Below, piece after piece: positions 1-8,135 of a stretch of DNA of 64,000 nucleotides. Position 1 is the stretch's first letter; every line of letters starts with the position of its first letter. A program made the translations under genes and the position numbers. Source of the stretch: Streptomyces capitiformicae (GTDB lineage Bacteria > Actinomycetota > Actinomycetes > Streptomycetales > Streptomycetaceae). The notes beneath the pieces were generated by a model, which saw only the letters and a program-made list of their open reading frames with translations, searched no databases and was not told where the DNA came from. The DNA is taken from positions 930,001-994,000 of the forward strand of contig NZ_CP022161.1 in NCBI RefSeq assembly GCF_002214185.1, written 5' to 3'.

Positions 1-459
1 GTCGAGCGGGCCGAGCAGTTCGTTCGTGACGCGCTGCCCGGCCTCGTCGGTGTTCCGCAGGAAGGAGCGGCCGTCCTCGGTGAGGACGATGATCCGGCTG
101 CGGCGGTCGTCGGGGGAGGGGCGCCGCTCGGCGAAGCCCAGCTTCTCCAGGTCGTCCACCAGCCCGACGATCGCGCTCGGGTCATAGCCGAGGGAGGCGC
201 TCAGCTCCCGCTGGAGCGCACCCGGCGAGGTGGCGAGAAGGCGCAGCAGCGCGTAGTGCCGCAGCCGCAGGCCCGACTCCTGGAGCGAGGCGTTGAACAG
301 CTGCCCGGAGCGCAGGCCCAGGCGGTACAGGAGATACCCCGTGTCCGCGTGCAGCCCGCGCATCCACGGCTCGCGCCCTTCGATCGAGGCGGGGTTCTGC
401 GTCTGCTGGCCGGCGATGGCGGACTCCCTGGTCGAGGCCCCGGGAGAGGGGCGGCGCAT
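1..459 (-). CDS. MarR-family transcriptional regulator (3' end outside window)
   Basis: Reading the minus strand from the ATG at 459 gives 153 codons with no stop before the window edge, so the C-terminus is missing. The protein has a long N-terminal helix followed by a winged helix-turn-helix: an LLRLLATSPG segment, a recognition helix around YDPSAIVGLVDDLEKLG, and a wing containing the DDRRSRIIVLT motif typical of MarR proteins. MarR proteins are dimeric repressors released by small ligands, often aromatic acids or acyl-CoA-type compounds. The gene is divergent from the SDR/acyl-CoA operon starting at 607, and the 147-bp gap carries a repeat and palindrome that could be its operator. Regulation of that operon is inferred from position. 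Confidence 0.88.
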   Translation of the reverse strand, partial: MRRPSPGASTRESAIAGQQTQNPASIEGREPWMRGLHADTGYLLYRLGLRSGQLFNASLQESGLRLRHYALLRLLATSPGALQRELSASLGYDPSAIVGLVDDLEKLGFAERRPSPDDRRSRIIVLTEDGRSFLRNTDEAGQRVTNELLGPLD

Positions 460-494
460 ACGTACTACCCCAGCATGCCCCAAAGATCTGGCAA

Positions 495-532
495 CAACAA
501 CTATTGACGTCAACAACTATTGCTCTTAACTT
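495..532 (+). promoter_or_regulatory. Repeat/palindrome and candidate promoter between MarR gene and SDR operon
   Basis: A 12-bp direct repeat CAACAACTATTG occurs at 495-506 and 511-522, separated by ACGT. Across the join lies a perfect 10-bp palindrome TTGACGTCAA (504-513). On the plus strand TTGACG (504-509) is followed after 17 bp by TAACTT (527-532), a plausible -35/-10 pair reading towards the operon at 607. A MarR dimer bound here would block that promoter. Repeat and palindrome are seen; promoter and operator roles are inferred. Confidence 0.55.
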
Positions 533-606
533 CGATTTCGTAGCCGCAGTCGGCAGACGCTCGCCAAGCGTTCGACGCCGCACCGCCACCTGAAGGGACC
601 CCACTC

Positions 607-1524
607 GTGCCCAGCATCGATCTCACCGGCAAGGTCGCCGTCGTCACCGGCAGTGGCCGAGGCCTCGGCCTGGCCTACGCACAGGCCCTGGCCGCCGCCG
701 GCGCTTCCGTGGTCGTCAACGACATCGACGAGGCCGTGGCCGAAGCGGCCGTGAAGTCCATCACCGAGGCGGGCGGCAAGGCCGTGGCCGAGGTCGTGCC
801 GGTCGGTACGTCCGAGGCGGCCGACAAGCTGGTGAACCGTGCGGTGGAGGAGTTCGGCCGACTCGACATCCTGGTCACCAACGCGGGCATCCTGCGGGAC
901 AAGGTGCTGTGGAAGATGTCCGACGACGACTTCGACGCGGTGATCACCACCCACCTCAAGGGCACCTTCACCTGCGCCCGCGCCGCCGCCATCCGCATGC
1001 GCGAGCAGGGCGAGGGCGGCTCCCTGATCCTCGTCGGCTCCCCGGCCGGCCAGCGCGGCAACTTCGGCCAGACGAACTACGCCGCCGCCAAGGCCGGTAT
1101 CGCCGCCTTCGCCCGCACCTGGGCCATGGAGTTGGGCCGCGCGAACATCACCGTCAACGCGATCATCCCGGTCGCCGCCACCGCCATGACCGAGACCATC
1201 CCGGTCTTCGCCCCGTATGTGGAGGCGCTGCGCGAGGGCAAGCCGTTCCCGGACTTCCTGCGCAAGGGCGAGGGCTTCGGCACCCCCGAGGACTGCGCGG
1301 CCCTGATCCCGTTCCTCGCCTCCGAGGCCGCCCGCGGGGTCACCGGCCAGGCCATCGGCATCGGCGGCGACAAGGTGGCACTCTGGTCGCATCCGCAGGA
1401 GATCAAGACGGCGTACGCGAACGGCGGCTGGACCCCCGAGGCCCTCGCCGACGTCTGGCCGACCTCGCTGGGCTCCGAGCCGCAGACCGTGGGCGTCCCC
1501 GCCCCGAAGATCCCGGAGGCGTGA
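607..1524 (+). CDS. SDR-family NAD(P)-dependent oxidoreductase
   Basis: This 305-residue short-chain dehydrogenase has the Rossmann motif TGSGRGLG at residues 14-21, the structural NAG motif, and the catalytic set Ser145, Tyr158 (YAAAK) and Lys162. Enzymes of this kind interconvert 3-hydroxyacyl and 3-oxoacyl thioesters or other secondary alcohols and ketones. The start is a GTG at 607 with a GAAGGG sequence a few bases upstream. Its TGA overlaps the ATG of the next gene by one base, so the two are translationally coupled. Linked to an acyl-CoA ligase and a MaoC hydratase, it probably acts on an acyl-CoA intermediate. It is about 50 residues longer than a minimal FabG, the extra part being C-terminal. 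The exact substrate cannot be read from sequence. Confidence 0.9.
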   Translation: MPSIDLTGKVAVVTGSGRGLGLAYAQALAAAGASVVVNDIDEAVAEAAVKSITEAGGKAVAEVVPVGTSEAADKLVNRAVEEFGRLDILVTNAGILRDKVLWKMSDDDFDAVITTHLKGTFTCARAAAIRMREQGEGGSLILVGSPAGQRGNFGQTNYAAAKAGIAAFARTWAMELGRANITVNAIIPVAATAMTETIPVFAPYVEALREGKPFPDFLRKGEGFGTPEDCAALIPFLASEAARGVTGQAIGIGGDKVALWSHPQEIKTAYANGGWTPEALADVWPTSLGSEPQTVGVPAPKIPEA

Positions 1525-2399
1525 TGAACGTCGAGGAACTGGTCGCCATCGACGTCCACACCCACGCGGAGGTGTCCTCCAAGGGCACCTCCTCCCTGGA
1601 CGACGATCTGCACGACGCCTCCTCGGCCTACTTCAAGGTCGAGGGCAAGCGGAAGCCGACCATCGAGGAGACGGCCGCGTACTACCGCGAGCGGAAGATG
1701 GCCGCCGTGATCTTCACGGTCGACGCCGAGTCCGCGACCGGCACCGAGCCCGTCCCCAACGAGGAGGTCGCCGAGGCGGCCGCCGCCAACGCGGACGTAC
1801 TCATCCCCTTCGCCTCCATCGACCCCTTCCGCGGCAAGGCCGGCGTCAAGCGGGCCCGCCGCCTGGTCGAGGAGTACGGGGTGAAGGGCTTCAAGTTCCA
1901 CCCCAGCATCCAGGGCTTCTTCCCCAACGACCGCTCGGTGGCGTACGACCTGTACGAGGTCATCGAGGAGACCGGCACGATCGCCCTCTTCCACACCGGA
2001 CAGACGGGCATCGGCGCCGGTGTGCCCGGTGGGGGCGGCATCCGGCTGAAGTACTCGAACCCCCTGCACGTCGACGACGTCGCCGCGGACTTCCCGCATC
2101 TGAAGATCATCCTGGCGCACCCCTCCTTCCCCTGGCAGGACGAGGCGCTGGCGGTGGCCACGCACAAGCCGGGGGTGCACATCGACCTGTCCGGCTGGTC
2201 GCCGAAGTACTTCCCGCCGCAGCTGGTGCAGTACGCGAACACCCTGTTGAAGGACAAGGTGCTCTTCGGCTCCGACTACCCCGTCCTCACCCCCGACCGC
2301 TGGCTCGCCGACTTCGAGAAGCTGTCGATCAAGGACGAGGTCAAGCCGAAGATCCTGAAGGAGAACGCCGCCCGGCTGCTCGGCCTGACGAAACCATGA
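1524..2399 (+). CDS. Amidohydrolase-2 family metal-dependent hydrolase/decarboxylase
   Basis: This 291-residue TIM-barrel protein carries the amidohydrolase metal ligands in order: the HxH motif DVHTH (His12, His14), a histidine in LFHTGQTG, a histidine in ILAHPS, and the aspartate in FGSDYP. The pattern matches the Amidohydrolase_2 group (ACMSD, dihydroxybenzoate decarboxylase and oxalomesaconate hydratase relatives), which decarboxylates or hydrates carboxylated ring compounds or their cleavage products. The ATG at 1524 overlaps the stop of the SDR gene (TGATG). With an SDR, an acyl-CoA ligase and a MaoC protein it suggests degradation of a carboxylic acid, possibly ring-derived. The reaction is not determined. 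Confidence 0.85.
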   Translation: MNVEELVAIDVHTHAEVSSKGTSSLDDDLHDASSAYFKVEGKRKPTIEETAAYYRERKMAAVIFTVDAESATGTEPVPNEEVAEAAAANADVLIPFASIDPFRGKAGVKRARRLVEEYGVKGFKFHPSIQGFFPNDRSVAYDLYEVIEETGTIALFHTGQTGIGAGVPGGGGIRLKYSNPLHVDDVAADFPHLKIILAHPSFPWQDEALAVATHKPGVHIDLSGWSPKYFPPQLVQYANTLLKDKVLFGSDYPVLTPDRWLADFEKLSIKDEVKPKILKENAARLLGLTKP

Positions 2400-2450
2400 C
2401 GACACGGTTAAGGACACACCCCATGTGCAATGAGGGACAGGGGCACAGAC

Positions 2451-3956
2451 ATGCGCAATGAGGGACTGGGATCGTGGCCCGCCCGCCGGGCCCGCAAGAC
2501 CCCCGGGCGTACCGCGCTGATCCACGGGGACACGAGCATCACCTACGGGGAACTGCACGAGCGCACCACGCGCCTCGCCCACGCGCTGCGCGCCTCCGGC
2601 GTACGCCGAGGGGACCGGATCGCCTATCTGGGGCCCAACCACCCCTCGTACCTGGAGACGCTGTTCGCCGCCGGAACCCTCGGCGCGGTCTTCGTCCCGC
2701 TCAACACCCGCCTCGCGGGGCCCGAGATCGCTTATCAACTGGCCGACTCCGGAGCCAAGGCACTGGTGTACGCGTCCGGGTTCACCGGACTCGTCGCGGG
2801 GCTGCCGGGCGACACCGACGTCCGTACGTACGTCGAGGTGGGTACCGAGTACGAGGCGCTGCTCGCCGGGGCGGAGACCGGGCCGATCGACCAGTCGGTC
2901 ACCGCCGACGACACCTGCATCATCATGTACACCTCGGGGACGACGGGCCGCCCCAAGGGCGCGATGCTCACACACGGCAACATCATCTGGAACGCCGTCA
3001 ACGTGCTCGTCGACCAGGACATCATCACCGACGAGCGCGCCCTGGTCTCCGCGCCGTTGTTCCACACGGCCGGGCTGAACATGCTCACGTTGCCCGTGCT
3101 GCTCAAGGGCGGTACGTGCGTCCTGGTCGAGGCATTCGTCCCCGAGGCCACGTTCGACCTCATCGAGCGGCACCGGATCACCTTCATGTTCGGGGTGCCG
3201 ACCATGTTCGACCAGGTGGCCCGTCATCCGCGCTGGGCCGACGCCGATCTGTCCTCGCTGCGGATGCTGTCGTGCGGTGGTTCGCCGGTGCCGACCCCGC
3301 TCATCGCCAAGTTCCAGGAGCGCGGGCTCACCTTCCTCCAGGGCTACGGCATGACGGAGGCCGCCCCCGGCACGCTGTTCCTCGATGCCGAGCACGCCGT
3401 GAGCAAGGCCGGGTCGGCGGGCGTACCGCACTTCTTCAGCGATGTGCGGGTCGTACGGCCGGACATGACACCGGTCGACGTCGACGAAACAGGCGAGGTC
3501 GTGGTCCGTGGGCCGCATGTCATGCCCGGTTACTGGGGGCTGCCGGAGGAGACCGCCGCGGTATTCGCCGACGGGTGGTTCCGCAGCGGGGACGCCGCCC
3601 GGGTCGACGAGGACGGGTACGTCTACATCGTCGACCGCATCAAGGACATGATCATCTCCGGGGGCGAGAACATCTACCCCGCCGAGATCGAGGACCAGCT
3701 CCTCACCCACCCCGACATCGTCGAGTGCGCGGTGATCGGCGTGGCGGACGAGAAGTGGGGCGAGGTGCCGCGGGCCGTGGTCGTGCCGCGGGAGGGTGCC
3801 GCCCTGGACGCGGACGAGGTCTTGGCGTCCCTCGCGGGGCGGCTGGCCAAGTACAAGATCCCGAAGTCGGTGGTGATCGCGGACGAGCTTCCGCGGACCG
3901 CTTCCGGCAAGTTGCTGAAGGCCCGGGTGCGCAAGCACTACGGCACCAACTCTTAG
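2451..3956 (+). CDS. Acyl-CoA synthetase (AMP-forming, ANL superfamily)
   Basis: This 501-residue adenylate-forming ligase has the P-loop-like A3 motif YTSGTTGRPKGAM, the A5 motif GYGMTEAAPG, the A7/A8 region RSGDAA ... DRIKDMIISGGENIYP, and the A10 lysine motif PRTASGKLLK. It activates a carboxylic acid with ATP and transfers it to CoA. The ATG at 2451 is preferred because it follows a purine-rich GGACAGGGG; an in-frame start at 2430 would add seven unconserved residues. A near-copy of this start region lies just upstream (2423-2442) but in another frame, where it closes after 12 codons. The gene belongs to the 607-4424 operon and probably supplies the CoA ester used by the SDR and MaoC enzymes. 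Confidence 0.92.
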   Translation: MRNEGLGSWPARRARKTPGRTALIHGDTSITYGELHERTTRLAHALRASGVRRGDRIAYLGPNHPSYLETLFAAGTLGAVFVPLNTRLAGPEIAYQLADSGAKALVYASGFTGLVAGLPGDTDVRTYVEVGTEYEALLAGAETGPIDQSVTADDTCIIMYTSGTTGRPKGAMLTHGNIIWNAVNVLVDQDIITDERALVSAPLFHTAGLNMLTLPVLLKGGTCVLVEAFVPEATFDLIERHRITFMFGVPTMFDQVARHPRWADADLSSLRMLSCGGSPVPTPLIAKFQERGLTFLQGYGMTEAAPGTLFLDAEHAVSKAGSAGVPHFFSDVRVVRPDMTPVDVDETGEVVVRGPHVMPGYWGLPEETAAVFADGWFRSGDAARVDEDGYVYIVDRIKDMIISGGENIYPAEIEDQLLTHPDIVECAVIGVADEKWGEVPRAVVVPREGAALDADEVLASLAGRLAKYKIPKSVVIADELPRTASGKLLKARVRKHYGTNS

Positions 3957-3968
3957 GTAAGGAACGAT

Positions 3969-4424
3969 ATGAGCATCACCGTGAACGGCATCGACGAGCT
4001 GAAGAAGCTCGCGGGCAGCGACCTCGGGGCCAGTGAGTGGATCGAGGTCACCCAGGAGCGGATCAACACGTTCGCCGACGCCACCGGGGACCACCAGTGG
4101 ATCCACGTCGACCCCGAGAAGGCGGCGGAGGGCCCCTTCGGGGCCCCGATCGCTCATGGGTATCTGACCCTTTCGCTGTTCATTCCGCTGTTCACCGAGT
4201 TGCTGGACGTCGAGGGTGTCTCGACGAAGGTCAACTACGGGCTGAACAAGGTGCGGTTCCCCTCGCCGGTGAAGGTCGGGTCCAAGATTCGGCTCGTGGG
4301 CAAGCTGGCGTCGGTGGAGGACGTGCCGGGGGGCGTGCAGATCACGGTTGACGGCACGATCGAGATCGAGGGTGGGGCCAAGCCGGCGGCTGTGCTGCAG
4401 AGCCTCTCCCGCTTCTACGCGTAA
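3969..4424 (+). CDS. MaoC-family dehydratase (hot-dog fold)
   Basis: This 151-residue single hot-dog protein has the MaoC/(R)-hydratase active-site segment around residues 37-65, with the Asp and His in ATGDHQWIHVD and a following AHGYLTLSL helix. The family hydrates trans-2-enoyl-CoA to (R)-3-hydroxyacyl-CoA or runs the reverse dehydration. It starts 12 bp after the ligase stop and is the last gene of the acyl-CoA operon; a double hairpin follows at 4461-4520. The length is normal for a stand-alone MaoC hydratase. Together with the upstream ligase and dehydrogenase it makes a short beta-oxidation-like set. The substrate chain is unknown. Confidence 0.92.
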   Translation: MSITVNGIDELKKLAGSDLGASEWIEVTQERINTFADATGDHQWIHVDPEKAAEGPFGAPIAHGYLTLSLFIPLFTELLDVEGVSTKVNYGLNKVRFPSPVKVGSKIRLVGKLASVEDVPGGVQITVDGTIEIEGGAKPAAVLQSLSRFYA

Positions 4425-4460
4425 GCGCTCCGCTTGGAGCGCCGCAGGGGCAGGCGTTGT

Positions 4461-4520
4461 GGGGAACTGCGGGACCGTCGTGGCTGGTCGCGCAGTTCCC
4501 CGCGCCCCTTGAGGGGGCGC
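4461..4520. terminator. Double-hairpin terminator between convergent operons
   Basis: GGGGAACTGCG at 4461-4471 pairs with CGCAGTTCCCC at 4491-4501, and GCGCCCC at 4502-4508 pairs with GGGGCGC at 4514-4520. The element lies between the convergent MaoC gene and the PHP-hydrolase gene and has no T-run, as is usual for Streptomyces. Similar GCAGTTCCCC hairpins are common intergenic elements in this genus. Confidence 0.75.
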
Positions 4521-4526
4521 GCCCCC

Positions 4527-6203
4527 TCAGCCTCCTGATACGTCCACGAAGATCGGGTTCGAGTAGAACCACGTGTCCGCCCACGGGTCGCCGTTGCCCG
4601 GCGCGTGGGGGATCGGACCGTGGGGGTCGACCGATGCGCCCAGGTAACCCGCTCCGTTGCGGTTGCCGTCGCTGCCGCGCAGGCGGACGTAGAAGGACTC
4701 GTCCCCGGCCGTGAGCGGAATGCGCAGGGTGTACGTGCCCTTGCGGCCGGTCACGTCCGTCGTGTGGACGACCTTCGTGTCCGGGGCCTTCCAGACGTCC
4801 CGGTCGGCGGCCGGACCCTGCACCGTCCCCCGGACGACGTCCACGTGGGCCAACTCCGGGAGGATTCCCTGGGGGTTGGGACGCGAAGCGGTCGTCACCG
4901 TCACGTTCAGCGTGAGCTTCTCGCCCTTGCGGACGCGGAGGCGGCCGCCGAGGGTGACGCCCCGGCCGTGGTCGTGGGTGCGCTTCACCCGGACGTCCAG
5001 GCCGTCCAGCAGGTGGCCGTGGTCGAGCCAGACGCGGCCGGCGCGCAGGCCCGACATCACGGCGCGGTAGCCGTAGCGGGTGACGCCGACGTGGGTGCGG
5101 CTGAACTGACCGGGCCAGAAGTCGCTGCCGGGCTGCGGGGTGTCGGTGTTGACGGGGTCGGGGAGCCTGCCGGTGTTGTCGAAGTTCTGGCCGGCGGCCC
5201 AGTCGCCGTTCTTCCAGGTGTCGAAGACGATGCGGTGGGCGTCGGAGTTGGTGGTGATCGAGAACAGCTTGCCCTCGGCCAGCATCGAGTCCCAGAGGCC
5301 GCCGACCGTGGCCGTCGCCCAGTCGAAACCGCCGTACGTGAGGTACGCCTCCGCCGGGTAGCCGGGCCAGGACTGGGCGGACGGCTTGTTCTCGTACTCG
5401 CCGCGGATCGAGGTCGTGCCGCGCCAGCCGGGGATGGCCGCGCCCTGGGCGCCGGGTGCGCCCTCCATGCCGATCATGATCTCGGGGGCCGCGTCCCGCC
5501 AGTTGCGCATCTCGTGCGGGGAGTCGATGCCCAGGCGCATGGGGTGGTTGGCGAGCACCAGTACGTCGTCGATGTAGCCGGTGCGGCGCTGCTCGGCCAG
5601 CCACTGGATGGCCTTGACCGCGTGTTCCTCGTTGCGGGCGGTGGCCGCGCCGCCCACGGAACCCTCGGCGTAGCCGAGCAGCTTGCCGTCGTAGGCGTTC
5701 TCGAACCGGGTGAGGACGTCGACCTCGTTCGGGCCGGGGGCCGTGAAGACGGTGCAGTGTTCGGCGGCCGGGATATACCACTCCAGGCCCTGGAAGATCA
5801 GCTGACGCGGGTTCTCGGCGCGGGCCTTGAGGATCTCCTCGTGCTCCAGCGAGGCACCGTACTTGGCGTGCCCGATGTTGGAGTGTTCGGTGAACACCAG
5901 CCAGTCAAGGCCGTACTTGGCGCCCGCGGCGGCCAGTTGGGAGAACGTGTACTTGGCGTCGTGGCTGTAGACGGTGTGGATGTGGTGGTCGCCGACGAGG
6001 TACGCGAGGCGCGGGTCGTCGCCGCCGTAGGGGCGGGAGTCGGCCGTCGCGGGCGTGGCCAGTGAGCCCATCGCGAACGCGGCCCCGAACAGGCCCGCGC
6101 CGCGGAGGAGCCCGCGGCGGGAGAGGCCCTGCGGGTCCAGGGAGTTGGGGGAGACGGACGGGTCGGCCCAGGCGGGCAGTTGCTGCTCTTGCTGCTCGGA
6201 CAT
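4527..6203 (-). CDS. Tat-exported CehA/McbA-type PHP-domain metallohydrolase
   Basis: The 558-residue protein begins with a twin-arginine signal (LSRRGLLRGAGLFG, then a hydrophobic stretch ending near ATPATADS), so it is probably exported folded with its metals. After the signal comes a PHP domain: GDHHIHTVYSHDAKY with clustered His and Asp ligands, then VFTEHSN and later HPMRLGID. This pattern matches the CehA/McbA family, whose known members hydrolyse carbamate esters and related phospho- or carboxyl-esters. The C-terminal 150 residues look like a beta-rich domain. It lies 24 bp downstream of the calcineurin-like gene (6228-8069), so both are probably co-transcribed. The true substrate is unknown. 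Confidence 0.85.
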   Translation of the reverse strand: MSEQQEQQLPAWADPSVSPNSLDPQGLSRRGLLRGAGLFGAAFAMGSLATPATADSRPYGGDDPRLAYLVGDHHIHTVYSHDAKYTFSQLAAAGAKYGLDWLVFTEHSNIGHAKYGASLEHEEILKARAENPRQLIFQGLEWYIPAAEHCTVFTAPGPNEVDVLTRFENAYDGKLLGYAEGSVGGAATARNEEHAVKAIQWLAEQRRTGYIDDVLVLANHPMRLGIDSPHEMRNWRDAAPEIMIGMEGAPGAQGAAIPGWRGTTSIRGEYENKPSAQSWPGYPAEAYLTYGGFDWATATVGGLWDSMLAEGKLFSITTNSDAHRIVFDTWKNGDWAAGQNFDNTGRLPDPVNTDTPQPGSDFWPGQFSRTHVGVTRYGYRAVMSGLRAGRVWLDHGHLLDGLDVRVKRTHDHGRGVTLGGRLRVRKGEKLTLNVTVTTASRPNPQGILPELAHVDVVRGTVQGPAADRDVWKAPDTKVVHTTDVTGRKGTYTLRIPLTAGDESFYVRLRGSDGNRNGAGYLGASVDPHGPIPHAPGNGDPWADTWFYSNPIFVDVSGG

Positions 6204-6227
6204 GGTCGTACAGGCCTTCCGGGGATG

Positions 6228-8069
6228 TCAGCGGTTCATGAACGACATGACGGGCAGCGCCCGTTCGACGATGCGGACGTCGCCGAGGCGGCCGTACAGG
6301 ATCTGGTCGATCCTGCCGCCGTACTCGTAGCCGCCGAGCAGCCACGGCAGGCCCACGGAGGTGATGCCGACGGAGGCCGCCTTCGGGTTGCGGACGACCG
6401 GGCAGCCCTCCACGTACAGGGTGGTGTGCTCGCCGTCGTTGACGACCGCCAGATGCCACCAGGTCTCCAGGGGTGTCTCCTGGCCCCAGTTGGTGGCGAT
6501 GCCCTGCTGGTTGAGCGGGCGCATGGCCCACTGCGGCTCGCGGTCGTTGGAGAGGGACAGGGTGGCGAGCGGCTCGTCCGGGTCGTCGGCGGTCTTGCCG
6601 GCGGCGCCGCCTGTGCCGGTGCGGCTGACCAGGCCCGACCAGGCGTTGTGGGAGGGGTTCCAGTCGGCCGGGAGGCGGTAGAACGCCTCGATGGTGTAGC
6701 CGTTCGCGAACGTCGCCGAGTTGAGCGGGGCACCGTCGACCGTACGCAGATAGGCGCCTTTGAGCGGGGATTTGAAGCCCTGGAACTCCAGGCTGCCGTG
6801 ACCGGGCTGGTCGGGGTGGTGGTCGGCGGACCAGCCCAGCCTGCCGCCGCCTACGGTGACCAGGGTGAGGTCGTTGCCGCGTCCGGAGCGGTCGCGGACG
6901 GTGTCGCTCACGGCCTGGTCGAACCGCCAGTACGCCACCGTGCCCGGGATCAGCAGCTTGGACACGGGCCGCTCCGCGCGGGCGGCCACCGGGTCGAAGC
7001 CGTTGAAGCGGGCGGCGAAGTCGATGTCGACCGTGAACCGGTCGGCGTCGCCGGAGAGTTCGATCTCCTGTCGCTCCAGCTCGTTGAGTCCCTTCGCGGC
7101 CCGGCCCAGGATCCACGGGGAGATCGTCTCCACGTCGATGGCGTTCCGGTCGAGGTCGAAGTGGTAGAGGCGGATCATCGCCGCGCCGCCGAAGTACCGG
7201 TTCTGGTAGTTCGTGAGGTGCAGGTGGACGTCATGTCCCGCCGCGTTCTTGCGGGTCGCCCGGCCGGCGGGCCAGTAGTGACCGTTGAGGGTGAGGAAGA
7301 TCTGGTCGTGGTCCTTGATCAGCCGGTCCCACAGCTGCTGACCGTAGGACGACAACGCGTCGTCCTCCACGACCAGTTCGTGGGTCGTCAGGATCACCGG
7401 CGTCTTCGGGTGCCGCGCCATGATCTCCTTCGCCCAGGCGTATCCCTTGTCCGACAGCCGCCAGTCCAGCGCCAGCACCATCCACTGCCGGCCGCCCGCC
7501 TTGAACAGGTGGAAGGAGTTGTAGCCGTCCGGGGAGGAACCTCCGTAGGTGGCCTTGTCCTTGAAGCGGTCGGGGCCGAAGACGTCCAGGTACGGGGTCG
7601 AGCCCCGCTGGTCGGTCGTCGACGACCTCACGTCGTGGTTGCCCGCGAGGATGCTGTAGCCCACACCCCGCCGGTCGAGGAGCCGGAACGCCTCACCGAT
7701 CGCCGCGCACTCCTCCTTCGTGCCGTTCTGGGTGAGGTCACCGAGGTGGGACAGGAAGACGATGTTCTCTTCCCGGCCGTGTTCCAACAGGTAGCGCAGG
7801 GACGCCTCGACGGGCGCCTTGTCGATGCTCGGCCCGTCGAACAGGTACTGGGTGTCGGGCATCACCGCCAGCGTGAAACGGCGGCTGTCCGGATCGGGCC
7901 GCCAAGCGGCGGTGCGGGACTCGGCCGGCGCGGCCTGCGCCGTGGCCGCCGGGAGTGCGGCGACGGCCGTGGCAGCGGCGCCCATCAGGGCGGTGGCACG
8001 CAGGAAGTTGCGTCTGCCGGCGCCGGCCTGGGCGGCCTCGCCCTGCTCGTGGTCATGCGAAGTACACAC
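6228..8069 (-). CDS. Tat-exported calcineurin-like phosphoesterase with LamG-type domain
   Basis: The 613-residue protein has a twin-arginine signal (GRRNFLRATALMG, hydrophobic core, AQAAPA). The metallophosphoesterase core follows, with VMPDTQY, HLGDLTQNG, AGNHDVR, TTHE and NGHYW giving the expected Asp/His/Asn metal ligands. From about residue 365 a concanavalin/LamG-like segment begins (VAYWRFDQAVSDTVRDRSG), commonly used for carbohydrate or surface binding. It sits in a two-gene unit with the PHP hydrolase downstream, suggesting extracellular phosphate or ester scavenging. The ATG at 8069 places the RR motif at about residues 19-20. The substrate is unknown. Confidence 0.88.
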   Translation of the reverse strand: MCTSHDHEQGEAAQAGAGRRNFLRATALMGAAATAVAALPAATAQAAPAESRTAAWRPDPDSRRFTLAVMPDTQYLFDGPSIDKAPVEASLRYLLEHGREENIVFLSHLGDLTQNGTKEECAAIGEAFRLLDRRGVGYSILAGNHDVRSSTTDQRGSTPYLDVFGPDRFKDKATYGGSSPDGYNSFHLFKAGGRQWMVLALDWRLSDKGYAWAKEIMARHPKTPVILTTHELVVEDDALSSYGQQLWDRLIKDHDQIFLTLNGHYWPAGRATRKNAAGHDVHLHLTNYQNRYFGGAAMIRLYHFDLDRNAIDVETISPWILGRAAKGLNELERQEIELSGDADRFTVDIDFAARFNGFDPVAARAERPVSKLLIPGTVAYWRFDQAVSDTVRDRSGRGNDLTLVTVGGGRLGWSADHHPDQPGHGSLEFQGFKSPLKGAYLRTVDGAPLNSATFANGYTIEAFYRLPADWNPSHNAWSGLVSRTGTGGAAGKTADDPDEPLATLSLSNDREPQWAMRPLNQQGIATNWGQETPLETWWHLAVVNDGEHTTLYVEGCPVVRNPKAASVGITSVGLPWLLGGYEYGGRIDQILYGRLGDVRIVERALPVMSFMNR

Positions 8070-8135
8070 AGGTGCTCCGTGAAGGTGACAACAGCGGTGA
8101 CAACAACGGGTGACAACAGCGAATGAGGGGTGGGA

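Noticed and set aside
1077..4157. Open frame of over 1000 codons on the minus strand
   Set aside because: It is antisense to three well-supported acyl-CoA genes and shows only Arg/Gly/Val-rich sequence, typical of high-GC shadows.
4605..6065. 486-codon plus-strand frame opposite the PHP hydrolase
   Set aside because: No conserved motif; the minus-strand gene has a Tat signal and metal motifs.
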